A stretch of 64,000 bases of DNA from Helianthus annuus (GCF_002127325.2 NC_035446.2:157450799-157514798), one strand, 5' to 3'; counted from the stretch's first letter, positions 1 to 12,126 are shown. Numbers and translations are program-made. Notes: a model not told the origin generated them from the sequence alone.

Positions 1-79
1 TCTTACCTTTTCCACAATAATATACATTTACACTTCTTCACTGTTTATAAATAAAAATCAAACCATCATCAAGTTTCTA

Positions 80-3000
80 TCAAAACATATTCAATTCAGT
101 AAGATCATCCATCGGTATCTCAAGTCCTGCTGAAAAATGGTCTTGTAATTCCTCATCGTCAAAATTCAGTAAAGAACTCAGATCCTGAGGACCACCCACC
201 CCTAATTCATCAATCGGGTCTAATAGCGGGTCAATGTCTTGAGTCCCCCCGTTACTCTCTTGAGTCACGCTACTGCGCTCTAACCGACTCTCCCTAATTA
301 GGGAAGGCTGTACAGGGTGTAATGATCTTGTTGATTGGTTTGGTATCTGACCCCCTGTTGCTTTCATTTTTCTCTCGCCCTGGTATGCGCGTTTTCCTGT
401 TGCCCCCCCAAAACCAGTGCTGACGTCGTCCAGTAAAAGCTCTTTCTTCTTTCCTCTGTTTGATATTGGCCCGTTTATGGCAAAAGCCTCATCTGGTGCA
501 TCATAAAATAAATATTAAAACACCCTTTAGTGGCCTTATAAGTAAATGAGATCTGGGATAAAATCAAATGAAATAAAACCATCTGGGAGCAAAAAAAAAA
601 GCGAAGATAAACCAAATTTTAACACAAACATAGACACACACGCATATCCGTTTATGTTCGTTTATTTACATTCATCTATGTTCGTTTAAAATTTAAAAAA
701 AAAAAATACATATTTTACATTTACATAAATATCAACGTAAAACGGACTTTCTAACTACTTATATAAATATAACTAATTAGTAATTGGACTTTCTAGTAGT
801 AAAAATGGGTTTCCAAATGGAGCTTACCGTAGTTAATCAATAATTTATACAAGTAAAGCTACTTTATGTTCATTTTATGTTTGGTCGTTTATGTTCATTT
901 GTGATGTTTTTTGTTTGTTAAATTATATTCGTTTTAAGTTTGTCTGTTTATGTTCGTGAACTGTTCGTCTAGGTTTTAAACAAATGAACGAACATAAACA
1001 AACACGAGCATGCCCATTTTCTTAATGGGCGAACATGAACAAAAAAATTTGTTCGATTACGTGTTCGTGTTCTGTTAAAGTTAAACGAACAAACACAAAC
1101 ATGCCTATGTTCGTGTTCGTTCGTGTTCGTTCGGTTCGTTTACAGGCCTGTGTATCTAACCTTATACAAAGATCTGTCAAATAGCTCAAATGCCATTGTT
1201 GTTTAGTAAAATTAGCAAATCATAGGTGTCCATTTGATAATGTACCACCATATTAAGTTGCCAAATGGGTAAAAGTGAATCCAAACACAACACCAGTGGA
1301 TTAAGAAAGTGGCTTACCAGATGATATTCTTGAATCTGGGTGGGGATTTTGGAATCCGATATACTTGGTGGGAGGCTCCAACTCAATGTCCGGTGGAGCA
1401 AAAAGGATATCTCGAAGTGGGGCCATGTTAAAGCAACTTACACCCGATTTCAAAAATTTACGACACCTGGAAAGCGTTCTCCTTCCAAATGCCAACGCAA
1501 CATGCTTTGGAATCTTTGCAATCGCACCTCTAGAAGGTCCTCTAGTAGCCTGCAAAAATATCACAAGGATATAAAAGTTATTCCACCCATATCACATAAC
1601 AATCTAAAATCGTTATTTAAGCATTAAAACTTGCCAGAAGTTTCCTGTAAGCTAGCTCCACCAGTCTGTCCATTGCAAGCTGCTCAAGATCTCTGTATAA
1701 CAACCAGATGATGTTTAAAGTTTAAACATAAGCTGAAATTATAGGGCTGTCCGAACTGCTCGACGATCGCTCGAAAAATGCTCGTTCGATTCCCGCTCAG
1801 TTTGTAAATGAACCGCTCAGATCAGTTCGATTCAAATTCAATCCAAGCATGAGCAAAGGTCCGCTCGCTCGTCGATCGCTCGGTTTCGCTCGAATTTTTT
1901 TTATTAATAATTAATATATATATTATAGATTTTAAAGATTAAAAGCCCAAAAAATATACTAGCCCAACTTAATAGTTAATATCAAAATCTAACCCTAAAT
2001 CCCTAATTCCTAAAACAACCACATAGTCATAAACTGATTGTTTGAAGATCTGCTTCTTGATATTGTTAAGAACATTTTTAGAATCATGATTTTAGTTATG
2101 TATTGCTTTTGTTAGTAAGGTGGGTGTTGGACATGTTTTAATTAAGTTAGGATTTGTTTTTGTTGAACGCAGCCTTATAATTCAATCGAGCGAAACCGAG
2201 CGAAAACGATCCGCTCGATTTTAGTTAGGATTTGAGAAAAACCAAGCGAAACCGAGCGAAAACGATCCGCTCGATTCAAATTCAATCCGAGCATGAGCAT
2301 CACTTTTGTGCTCGGTTTTGCAAATTCGATCGGATCGGATTGGATCGGTTGTAATTCAATCCGAGCACGAGCAGACCCTCGATCGGATCGGATCGGCTCA
2401 TGAACACCCCTAGCTGACAATAAGAGATTTGAGTATAAAGTTCTTACCGCCCTACGCTGCTGCTTCCGAAACTTCTACATATTTTCTCCAAGTATGCCTT
2501 CTTTTTATAATTCTATCGAAAAATGAAAAAGAAAATGGAAGAATAGTAAATATCGGTGATCATTGTCGATATTGTGTCATACGTTTTCATTTTTATAACC
2601 TGTTGTCGAAGTCTTGTCTTCAGTTGGTTGATTTCTTGCTTGATTGCTTCATCCTCTTTGTCATCCAACTTAGGCTAAACACACAATTTAGACCCATTAC
2701 TTTATTGAGCTGTATTGTAAATGTAAATCATATATTAAGCAAAATGAGTATGAGCGTACCACTAACTCAGGATATAGACCGATGCTGTGGAGCTCCAAAA
2801 GAAGTTTGTCATCTAAACGCATTTGTTCATTATGATTATCAAATGAAGGAATGCCAAAACCTTCCATGTGTATCACTTGTGGCCTGTTGACCAAATTGTT
2901 TGAGATCCCAACCATCGCCACATCATCACATGGAGAATCATTAACGATAGGGCTTCTAAAAGTGTTGGCGGTGGTACATCCGTTGCTAGAAAACGACAAC

Positions 3001-6000
3001 TTCACAGAATGAACACTTTGAAACACGGTATCTTGTTCAACTTCTCTCCTAGCCTTCTTTCTAGGCTCACCGAAATCATCATGGTGAAATGTATTATCGT
3101 AAGCTGAATCATTAAAAGTATCTTGAACTGGTATATTTTCGGTATTTTCTTCTTCTTCGAATTCATTAACGGACTCGTCTATAATGAGTGCTGATAATAC
3201 TCTTTGAAACAATGGGATGAACTCTTTGGGTGTTTTATCCGAATCAAGTCTTCCGGAAAAAGACTCGCTTCCCTGATGTTTCACATGCATGTTTCTTTCT
3301 CCAGAACCATTTGTATCATATACCGAGATTTCATGTGTAACGTTCATCTGAAAAAATCAAATACCCAAAATGACCCTTAACAACGAAATAAATGTGAATC
3401 AAAATCAAATAAAGCTTACCGCAACATTATTTGCACGACCATGAAACTGAGGGAAGTTTTCCTGAATATCAGGCTCTTTTAGCTGCTTCAAAAGCATCAC
3501 AACAAGTGATCGACAAATTAGAAATTAAGAATGTAAAATAGTTTAACAATATTGTTACAAACAGTTCTGCACCTGTGTAGATAAGTAGGTTTTATCTTTC
3601 GAACTGACAGGAGCAAATATAGGTTCAATTTTTTTCCAGAAAGCACTTGAACATGCTAGATCTACAAAAATAAAAAAATTAAATTAAATTGCACTATAAT
3701 TTTGCACCTAAAATAGAAAAGTGTAACTGTCTTACAGCTAGCATTACGAGCATAATTTGCAGCTGCCAACAGTTCTTCACGGTCATCATCAGATTTCCCT
3801 AAAAATATCATTAAAAATAAAAACCTGTTATATTTTATACAAATGTTATATCCTTAAATGTTAAATCCAGTAACACCATACCTGTACAATCAGAACCACC
3901 ATTCTGCAAATGGCCAAGACGTGAAAACCCCTTGCGGTCCGAGAGCTTTTTCAAAGGCCGCCCTGACTTACTGTCAAACAAACGCATCATTTCATAAGTA
4001 ACCCAAAAAGGATTAAACTAAAAAAAAAATATATAATAATAATAATAATAATAATAAAAACTGTCATTTCGATAGTAAAATCTAGAACCTTCCGTTCTTC
4101 TCAGAACCGGGCTTATTAGTTCGAATTGGCTTAACGATGGGTGTGTTATCCAACTTGTCCCCGCTAGCCCTTGCGATTAACGGGCCTCTTCCACTACGAC
4201 CCTGTCTCTTCACTCCGTCACCACTTTCTTCATTAATTACAGTTACAGATTTAGCCTTCATTCCAATTGCTAACGAAGGTCCAACAGTTTGAGTTTGACC
4301 AACAACAGATTCTTCACTTTCGGACAACCGGTATGGAGATTGAACCGGCTCTAGTTTCGGTTTCAAGGGTTTGGAAACAACGGGACCATTGGTCGCATCA
4401 GAAGCTATTCTAGCACTAACATCAGAGTGTGAACAGCTGTCAGATGATAACGGCTTTTCTTCTTGATTCGAGACGGGTGACACCAGATTTGATCTCCTGG
4501 TTCGAGACATTTTTTGTGGTCTCTGACCAACCCACTGAGCCATATTGGGAGAAGACGGACCCGTGGGCATAGCCCGTTTCCGATTTACAGCTCCAGCGTT
4601 TGACGGGTTTTTGCTGCCACCTGTCACTGTCACGTTCTCCCAGCTTTCTGGAGTTCCAGATAAACGAGGTGTACTTGGTGTTGAGCTGGCTGACACCATG
4701 GCACCGTTACGATTACCCCTCGTAGCCTTCCCTTTTGTCACTAAATTACCACTCGGAATATAATTATCATCACGGGTATTTAACCTGCAAATAGAATACG
4801 GTTTAGACAACAGAAACGGAAAATTATGAAAAACGTCATATTAAAAAGTAAACACGCACTTATTGTTTCCTTTTGTGAGAATCCTTTCCTTATTCGATCC
4901 ACCGATGGGCCCCTCAAGTTCATTTCTGGGAGACAAACGAACACGAGAACCATTAGATAAAGATGACCCTTCGGACTTGTTATCCGGTTTGTGAGCATTG
5001 CCGGTACCATTAGAAGCTCCTAATCTGCATGAACTCATTGTATTATGTAACCACAAACCATGTATGTTTCCTAACAAAAAATAGGTTACCTGTAAGGGTG
5101 GGTGTCGTTTGGTTGCGAAACAGGTTCGCTATCAGCCTTGTTTTGAATGGCTCTTTTTGGGTCTCCGTTGTTATCGATAGGCCTTGAACAACCTGCTCCT
5201 ACTGAACGTTTTCGTTTCATCTTTTTATCCCATCCTTCCCCGCCTACGGGCAACCTCTGAACCTTTTCTTCTAAAATATCAGATTCTTCAACGTTATCCT
5301 TGACTGAATCTCGATCTTTAGCCATTACCACAGGCTGCTTTCTTAGACCATTGCTCCGTAATTCCGACTATATAGATTTGAAAAAAATATATATATTTAA
5401 CAAGCTTCGCAATATGCGAAAGTGATTTAATAGTTTTACCATGAAATGAAAGAAAGTTTCAAAAGCTTATAAGGAGCGAACCCTTGTTTCTGCAACTGAA
5501 GTGCGTACACGCTTGTTCAAAAGAACATTCTTAGGGCGATCTTCTACTCTTTGATTGACTAGCTCTGCGGGGTTTCTGTAAGTTTGAGTTCCAATCTTCG
5601 AGTTTAAAGAACCTGCTTGATCATTAGTCAGCATTTCACTTCTCTGTGTTTTCTTTGTGTTTACACCGTCACAGTATTTATCCAGCTTATGCAAGCGTTC
5701 ATCCAATTTGCTTGCCCTTCCCCTATTAAAACGTTGCATCATAGAATATTAAACCTACTCAAGGCTAACAGTGAAAGTAACAAAAAGTACCTAGCTGTGT
5801 TGCATGTATCCACAACACTTGATCGCAAACGCTTCAAATCCTCCGCTGCAACAGCCAACGGAGATGAAGGTTTCGAATGAGAAGAAACAGCAGCCCCAGA
5901 AGAACTATCTTCACTTGTGCTTCCAGCAATAATACCCATAACTCTTTTTAACTCAACTGAGCGATCACTTTTACGCTCACCCATCTGTATTGGCTCAAGA

Positions 6001-6233
6001 GACAAACACTGAGACAAAGGTGGTAAACTCCCTGCTGCCGTTGATGCGCTACTTCCACTTCGTGTTACTGCAAACCCTGAACCAAACATTCGAGTCTCTG
6101 CACCCTCTCGGAAGCTTCCAGACCTATCCAAATTGGGCCCCGCATTCCCCCTTTTTCCGTTCGAATAAGGTCCAGAAAAAGATGGCTCAGAAGAACTAGC
6201 TGAAGCCGATTCAAATCTAGCATTGGCAGCCAT
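80..6233 (-). CDS. Low-complexity plant protein of the At4g29790/At2g19390 family (15 exons, 1185 aa)
   Basis: Exons, 5' to 3' on the minus strand: 6233-5791, 5722-5482, 5367-5090, 5024-4860, 4784-4089, 3970-3882, 3798-3736, 3661-3573, 3482-3420, 3347-2760, 2674-2600, 2512-2448, 1692-1635, 1549-1318, 492-80. All phases join to an open frame of 3558 nt. The start (MAANARFESASA) and several blocks (GGEGWDKKMKRKRSVG, ISNRGKKKELLLDDV, acidic end IPMDDLTELNMF) match what I remember of a conserved plant family annotated as serine/arginine repetitive matrix-like or unknown; molecular function is not established. No catalytic domain is visible; the chain is rich in Ser, Arg, Lys and Asn, suggesting a nuclear disordered protein. 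Donors after exons 2 and 5 (GTTCGC, GTTCTA) are weak and the donor after exon 13 is GC. The introns at 1693-2447 and 493-1317 carry transposon sequence. Exon edges may be off by a few bases. Confidence 0.85.
600..1155. repeat. TGTTCGTTTA-rich repeat, probable degenerate hAT-type element in an intron
   Basis: The motif TGTTCG(T/G)TTATGTTCG and its complement recur many times between 640 and 1150, ending in GTTCGTTTACAGGCCT, which resembles the end structure (AGGCCTGTAAACGA on the other strand) of the GCTCG-rich hAT elements elsewhere in this window. No matching left terminus or target duplication was found, so the boundaries are uncertain. It fills most of the last intron of the 80-6233 gene. 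Confidence 0.45.
1742..2412. mobile_element. Non-autonomous hAT-type element (GCTCG family) in an intron
   Basis: Starts TAGGGCTGTCCGAA and ends TCATGAACACCCCTA, giving short terminal inverted repeats of the TAGGG(C/G)(T/C)GTTCA type. Both ends carry arrays of GCTCG/CGAGC subterminal repeats around an AT-rich core. The left arm and core strongly resemble those of the element at 37751-43504. Flanks give only a degenerate target duplication (GCTGAAAT and GCTGACAA). No coding capacity. It occupies the intron between exons 12 and 13 of the 80-6233 gene. Confidence 0.75.
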
Positions 6234-7000
6234 AGCTTAAAGCACTACTGGTACAGGTACTCCACTCATATGTAGATAATAGTAGTATACTACAAACTTT
6301 ACACTGAATGAATGAACACATTCAAATCAGAATCCTGATTTAACACAAGTAGAGTTTAAACTTTAAACAACAATCAACAGATATGCATCAAGAATTCCAG
6401 CCAAAAAGTCAGCGCGCTAGTTAAAACTTAAAAACATCTTAATAAAAAAAGTTGAAATTCTCCGAACACGTTCCGATAACACACTAACTACAGCTACATC
6501 TGTAAATCACTAAATAAATTAACCGCATTTCGGTACTCCGCATTCATATGTATAGCAAAGCTCAAACTTTAGACTGAACGAATTACGAATCACATTCAAA
6601 TCAGAATCTTATCTAAAACACCTAAAATTTAAACTTCAAACAACAATCAACTGACACGCATCACAAATTCCACACACAAAAAGTCAGCGCTCTAGCATCA
6701 ACATTCAACAACATCTTGATAACAAGTTGTAACTATCCGTACATGTTCCAAGAACAAACTAAGTACAGGTACATAAGCGAATCGCTAAATAAACGAACTA
6801 CATTTCGTAATTGAAGAAACAATCAGGAAATTGGATGATGATGTACCCTAGTTATTGGTGGAAGAATTGTGGGGCAAATTGGGAGCAATTGGATGGGGGA
6901 AATGATACCTGAGATAGTGAAATTGAGATGTGAGGTCAGGCGTGAGGGTGGTGACGATGTTCGTGGTGGTTGTGGTGGTCTTCGCGGTGGTCGTAGTTGG
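6234..7000 (-). other. Probable 5' leader and leader intron of the 80-6233 gene
   Basis: On the minus strand a good donor (CTCAG followed by GTATCA) lies at 6909/6908, and an acceptor-like AAG sits two bases before the start codon (6236). This suggests a non-coding first exon around 6909-7000, rich in ACC/CCA on the minus strand, and an intron of about 670 bp. The intron contains two diverged direct copies of a ~275-bp segment. Transcription start and leader exon are inferred only. Confidence 0.4.
6249..6805. repeat. Diverged tandem duplication, unit about 275 bp
   Basis: Copy 1 (about 6255-6532) and copy 2 (about 6533-6805) share the same ordered blocks: GTACTCC..CATATGTA, CACATTCAAATCAGAATC, AACAATCAAC, AAAAAGTCAGCGC, AACATCTT and CTAAATAAA, with many substitutions and small indels between. 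It lies within the inferred leader intron of the upstream-oriented gene. Confidence 0.7.
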
Positions 7001-7207
7001 TGTGTTTGTTTCTTCTCTCCGCGTTGTCTGTCTGTGTGTTGCGTTCAGAAGTCGGCTGATCTGGGCTTTTTCTGTTTTACATTGCGGCTCAACGGGCCGA
7101 GTGTGCGATCACATTGGGCTCGTTTGTTTTTGCACTACCAGACAATAATAATCTCAATTAGCCATTAGCCAATAATGTTTTGTCTATCTCTCTCTTTGGA
7201 GCACTAC

Positions 7208-7848
7208 TAGGGATGAACATGTTATCCATTTGGTATCGTACCGGTCTCGGTACTAAAAGTATCGGTACTTAAAATCCTTATGTGTTCCCGAATCTTATTT
7301 AACAGAGTGAGGGGAAGGAAAATAAATTAAGAGAGAAAAGGAAGGAAAATATGTGATTTTTTTCGTTTTCCCGAGTTTAATGAAAAATAAAGGAAAATAT
7401 AAGAAATCAAGCATTTTATGTGTTCCCGAGTTAGGAGGAAAAGAAAAGAAAGGAACAATTTTACCATTATATCTTTTAAATATAAAACATTTTAATTAGA
7501 TATGATGGCAATTTAGTAATTAAAAATATTTTCTCTCCTAATCTCTCCAATTTGGGAGGATGAATATATGGACAAATTTTCTTCCATTTTCCCTCCCCTC
7601 CTATCCTTAAAAAAAACTCGGGAACATGGTTTTTTATATTTTCATCTCTTTTCTTTTCCCTCCCTGTTAAATGGTACGTACCGAATATACCCAGTACGTT
7701 ACGGTTCGGTATCGGTATCGGTTTGGTACCGGTATGGTACAGGTATTTTACTATAAAAACATGTAAATACCGATACCAAACCGGTACCGAAAATGTACCC
7801 GGTTCGGTAAATTCAGTACCGGTATCCGGTACCATTTACTCATCCCTA
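7208..7848. mobile_element. Non-autonomous hAT-type element with perfect 8-bp target duplication
   Basis: Ends are TAGGGATGAACATG and TACTCATCCCTA (inverted). AGCACTAC flanks both sides (7200-7207 and 7849-7856). Subterminal repeats are variants of GGTACCGGTA / CGGTATCGGTA. The middle (about 7290-7672) appears to be a second insertion: it has inverted ends related to TTTAACAG(A/G)G(T/A)G(A/G)GGG and repeated ATGTGTTCCCGA. No protein-coding potential. Confidence 0.8.
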
Positions 7849-7856
7849 AGCACTAC

Positions 7857-8719
7857 TACAATATATATAATAATATGGTTTTGATCTTTTAAACTTGGGG
7901 TCACCTAATTTAGGGTAATTTACTAATTTAAGGTTGAATTGAACCATGGGTTTTTCAAAAATTGGTTTAGTGTCCTGTTATGATATTATTTACAAGGCCT
8001 GGATTAGCCATTTTATTATAAGTTAGTTACTTAGTTACGAGTTTAAACTATACTTTTAAATAACTTTTTTTCTGATGATTAGTATAAGTTCAATAAGTCG
8101 AGCTTGTAACTTTGGTCAAAAAGAATTTTAGTAAGGTTTATGTAACAACCGTCTGACTAATAGTAGGGGGTCACATTTCAATTTGACTACTTTTGACGGA
8201 AATTTTGAGGTTCAACTCATATGTACGATTTGGGGAAAATACAAACAGAATTGGCATGGTTGGGTGGGTCAGTTGTACCTTAGGGAGTGCATAAAACGGA
8301 AGTAACTAACCTGTAATCGACATAACTAAACTGAACCCGAAAAACCCAACCCAAATCTAACGGTTTGTTTATGTTTTCTCAAAAACCGGATTTTCAGTTG
8401 AGTTTCATCCCTTACAAACAAACCGAATCAAATTCGTACAAACTGAGCAAACTTTTATAACCTATGTCTATACCAAACCTGAAAAAACCAACCTGAACCC
8501 GTAATAATGCTTTTATTGTTTTACTATTTAATTATTTATTAATTATTAATATTAATGCATATAACCTTTTTATATAATGATTCTTTGAGTAAGTATGTAT
8601 ATTGTGAATAATTACGAACATTGTGAATGATTACGGACATAGCAAAGACATTATTTGTCTGGTTAATTTTTATTTTATTGTATGTGCTTTTTAAAATGTT
8701 AATCAAATAATTTCTCTTT
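7857..8719. other. Intergenic, no gene recognised
   Basis: AT-rich sequence with no supported coding region. The part at 8230-8470 contains repeated AACCGAA/AAACTGA words that look like an old repeat relic. The right edge is the presumed target site of segment F and of the Athila element. Confidence 0.5.
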
Positions 8720-8726
8720 GAATAGA

Positions 8727-10100
8727 TGATCGGAGTGTCGCGCTCCGGTCAAAGATAATATTTATATACCCTAATTACCCTTAACAAATAGCTAGTGGTA
8801 GCAAGGGGTCGAACCACGAAGAGTAGGTGGTTTGCGAATGGACTTTGAATGAAATGTAGAAAATGTCACTTTTATGAAGCTTGCTAAGATATGTTTTTGT
8901 GTTTTTGTTTGATTGGAAGGTATAAATTATAACTACTAAAAACAAGCAATTGCAATAATGTAAATAAGGATTTGACAAGATAGAGAAACAAGGTTCACAC
9001 CCGGTTCGGTTATTGCAATCCTAGGGTTCTTACAAGTTTTAGATTTAATTCACTTGAATATGTTATTAACGGATTTCTATCATCAAAGCTTAGGTGCCAA
9101 TTGTTATCAACGCATACACGGACTACAATGCACTTCGTTACTTCAGACAAGTAAAACCTTTTGAATGACAAGGCATAATTGCACAAACTTATTTCGCAAA
9201 GTCAAATTTCATAACTCACTCGACAATTCACAAATATAGTTCAAATGCAAGACAATTGTCAATCAATTCAAATACAACTCAAGTTGTCACAAAACCAAAC
9301 TAAATCATTGTTCAAACCCTAGACTTACAATTAACCTACACCGGGGTGAAACCTCCGAGGAATTAGCCGCTCATGGTGTAAATGGCACGATCAACGGATG
9401 CACGAGACTTGAATTGGGTCATCTTGGAGCTTGAAGATGGATGGTTGAATGGTTAGGGTTTGGAATGGTTGGTGGTGATGAATGGGTTGAATGGTTGTAA
9501 TGGTGATGAACTAGGGTTTAGATTTGGATGAGAATTCGGGTTGTTGAGAGGATGGAATATGGAATAGAGATGAAGTGGTGATGAAAGATGGGTGAATAAT
9601 GGCTCCAAGACTTGTTTTCAAACTCCAAATGAAGTGTAACTCCCGAATTGAATCTCTAAGAACCAATCATAATCAAACATAACCCCCAAACCAAAATCTG
9701 CGCGTTTCCACAATTGACGAGCCGTCGCCGACGGCCTGAAGCCCCGTCGGCGACGGTGCTTGCTTGTTCACTTTTGGCCGACGGCCTAACTTCCTGTCTA
9801 CGGAGAACTTTTGGCTACGGGAATATGCATAGACCGTCGGCGACGGCCCCTATGGGCGTCGGCGACGGTGTTTGAATGTTTGGTTTTCTGTTTTTCTCAT
9901 TCCTTGCTTCCGGTTGACCCATGTCGCTTCCCGGTGGTTCCGTTTTCGCTCCGGTGACCCGTAAAGCTCCCGAAAAGCTCCTTAAACTCCCTTAAACCTG
10001 CAAAACACAAATCTAATCAAGAGTAGGCAATTCGAAACTAAAACTTGTGTAAAAACATCAAATTAAACAATTACAAGCACCGGTTTTCACCCACGTATCA
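8727..10100 (-). repeat. Athila LTR, left copy (1374 bp), flanked by ATAGA
   Basis: Read on the minus strand it starts TGATACGTGG and ends ..CGATCA. It matches 23887-25260 at an exact offset of 15,160 bp with only a few substitutions. ATAGA occurs immediately on both sides (8722-8726 and 10101-10105), the pattern of a solo LTR with a 5-bp target duplication. It contains a cluster of CCGTCGGCGACGG-type palindromes at about 9718-9870. It is not directly attached to the retroelement interior: segment F lies between. Confidence 0.85.
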
Positions 10101-12078
10101 ATAGATGATTTATTAACTATAAGTTTTATTTATTATTGTTCAGTAATTTATAGTGAAGAAACACTGAACTAATTATGAGACTAATCAGTTTGGTTTATGT
10201 TTCTACCATAATGGTTAATCTTCTAATGATTTATCTGAGCTCCGACCTTGATGTTTAATCCTGCAAAACAGAACACCGTTACTCGTTAAGAGGGGAATGT
10301 GGGGGTTTCCCTCTTAACCGGGCTCCGGCGTGAGAATAAGCGACTGCTTTGGGAGGATAATCAAGTATTAAGAGTGAGAGTAGAGGGAGTCGAATGTTTA
10401 ACCTGTGGAGTGTGGTCTCTATTTATAGCCGGAGAGGTGTAAGAGGATATGGGCTGATGGGCCTTGGGCCAGTAATTGACAACATAATGGATATGCTCTT
10501 TGTCTCACTGGTGTCGACCGTTAGTGGCTTCTAGAAGCTCTCCGGCGCTGGCGCGCCTTGATTGGAGCCACGTGTCATTGTTGTCGGTCATGTCGTCCTT
10601 CTGCCATCAGCAGACAAGTGGAGATCGTGGGACAGATGTCTCCGTCCTCTGATTGGTGCCACGTAGGCGTCCTTAAGTACTTCTTGTTCTCTGTACGTCA
10701 GAAGATCGTGGCGCACGATTGAACAGAGCCTGCTGGATGTTCATTGGCTCCTTTTCTCTGCCACTTGTACCCTTTGTACCTTCATACTCTGGGCCCGCGC
10801 TGCAACCTTTGTGTGAGTTGCGCGGGTTTGCAGGTAGTGAAGGTTCTTGTCAGATTGCTAAGTGTCGTAATTGTAGTTCTATTCTGCCTGGACCTCGCGC
10901 CTCTTCGTGGGATGTGCCAATACGCGCGCGAGGTTGTCTTAGCAAGAGTATTGTTGAATAAGGAGTATGGCCTTTGCGCACCCTTGATGAAGGATTGCGC
11001 AGCTTTTTGGGGCCATACCCCTTCAAGTCCCCCCAGTCCAATGCTGCACCATGCGCAAGGCAAGTGGTTGGAGCTTTGGACTTAGAAAAAGTAAATTATA
11101 GAGGTTGCTTGTTTTGGGTTTATAGGCGCGCGCGTAAAGGAGCTGGCGATTATTACGGCGCAACTATGTATCTGTTAGCTGAGTTTTGCCCATTAAATAA
11201 GCTATCGCGCGGGTATCTTGTGTACAAGGTAAATTGCGCGCTTCTAGGTAACTTCTTTGTTAAGTGTTGGGAGATTTGGGCGGGAAATCCCTCGAAATTT
11301 GAATTCTGACGGTTTGGTGAGATAAGTCTCTGATTGTGACCCTTGAGTTGACTCCTGGCACGGATGTCATCATGCCGTCTGTGACGGTTCCACTTTTCGT
11401 CAGGAGAGTGAGGCCCACGCGCGCGTGGTAACCGTCACCCCTGCTTTTACGCGTTACGTGGCATCCTCTGGTTGGCCAGGTGAACGGCGAATGCAGCACG
11501 TTTACCCATCGCATTAAATGCGATGGGTATATATATTCGATGAAGGGAGAAAGATTCACATATCTCATGCCCTAAATCACGTGCATACCTAACGACCTGC
11601 GAAAGCATGCTAAAAAGTGTCAACATAAGGTTGGTGAGTTCACAAGTTTCAATAGAAATGAATGATTGCTAGAAAATGTAAAGTTCAATTATATCATTAG
11701 GTAGCTAGCCCGTTTACAAGTTACTACACGTTTTGAACCGAAGTTGACTAAAATGTGTTTGATGCTTTCCACCACGTCTATCATAAACGACGGTGCAAAT
11801 GTTAGGTCGATAGTACACACGTTCGACTCCCAGTTGTGCTAGCACGACTAGGCCGGTGGAGTTTGTCAAACCCAGTACTACTACTCAAATTACCTTGCTA
11901 ACTTCCTGTATTAACGGTTTAGTGTGTAAGGACTTTCATGAGTTGCGTGTAGTACATAAGTGATATAAAGGAAATACACAATCTAACAGTTATGTTCATG
12001 GTTTATCCCATAAAAGTGTGTGTAAAATAGATAGTGAAACTCACCTTAGGGTGCGTGTTTTCCGACAAATGCAAATAA
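10101..12078. repeat. Segment F, left copy (about 2 kb, unclassified)
   Basis: Nearly identical to 25261-27238. Contains a plant-type TATA sequence on the minus strand (CTATAAATAGAGACC, about 10414-10428), a TATATATATT on the plus strand near 11529, a 27-nt near-perfect palindrome at 11503-11529, and G-box-like CACGTG words. Small open frames within it (10719-11309) have no recognisable protein and are considered chance. In the right copy it is flanked on its far side by GAATAGATGA, also seen at 8720-8729, so it may be a mobile element with a 9-10 bp target duplication, but no clear terminal repeats were found. Confidence 0.6.
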
Positions 12079-12126
12079 AAACGTTAAGTTAAACAATAAC
12101 AAGCACCGGTTTTCAACCACGTATCA
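12079..12126 (-). repeat. Terminal stub of an Athila LTR next to the polypurine tract
   Basis: About 50 bp matching the start of the LTR (minus-strand TGATACGTGG...AACCGGTGCTTG) with five mismatches to the complete LTR copies, versus roughly nine differences over the whole 3352-bp duplicated block. It abuts the polypurine tract, as the start of a genuine 3' LTR should, and then changes abruptly into segment F. Confidence 0.75.

Noticed and set aside
2175..2420. Small open frame inside an intron
   Set aside because: Formed by GCTCG subterminal repeats of a hAT element.
10719..11309. Overlapping open frames up to 113 aa in segment F (also 25879-26469)
   Set aside because: No recognisable domain, several frames open at once because of GC-rich composition, and identical copies simply reflect the DNA duplication.
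8727..12126. A simple 3.4-kb LTR as the left LTR
   Set aside because: The right counterpart stops at 27238 without the last 48 bp, and a complete LTR start plus ATAGA occurs internally at 10100-10105.
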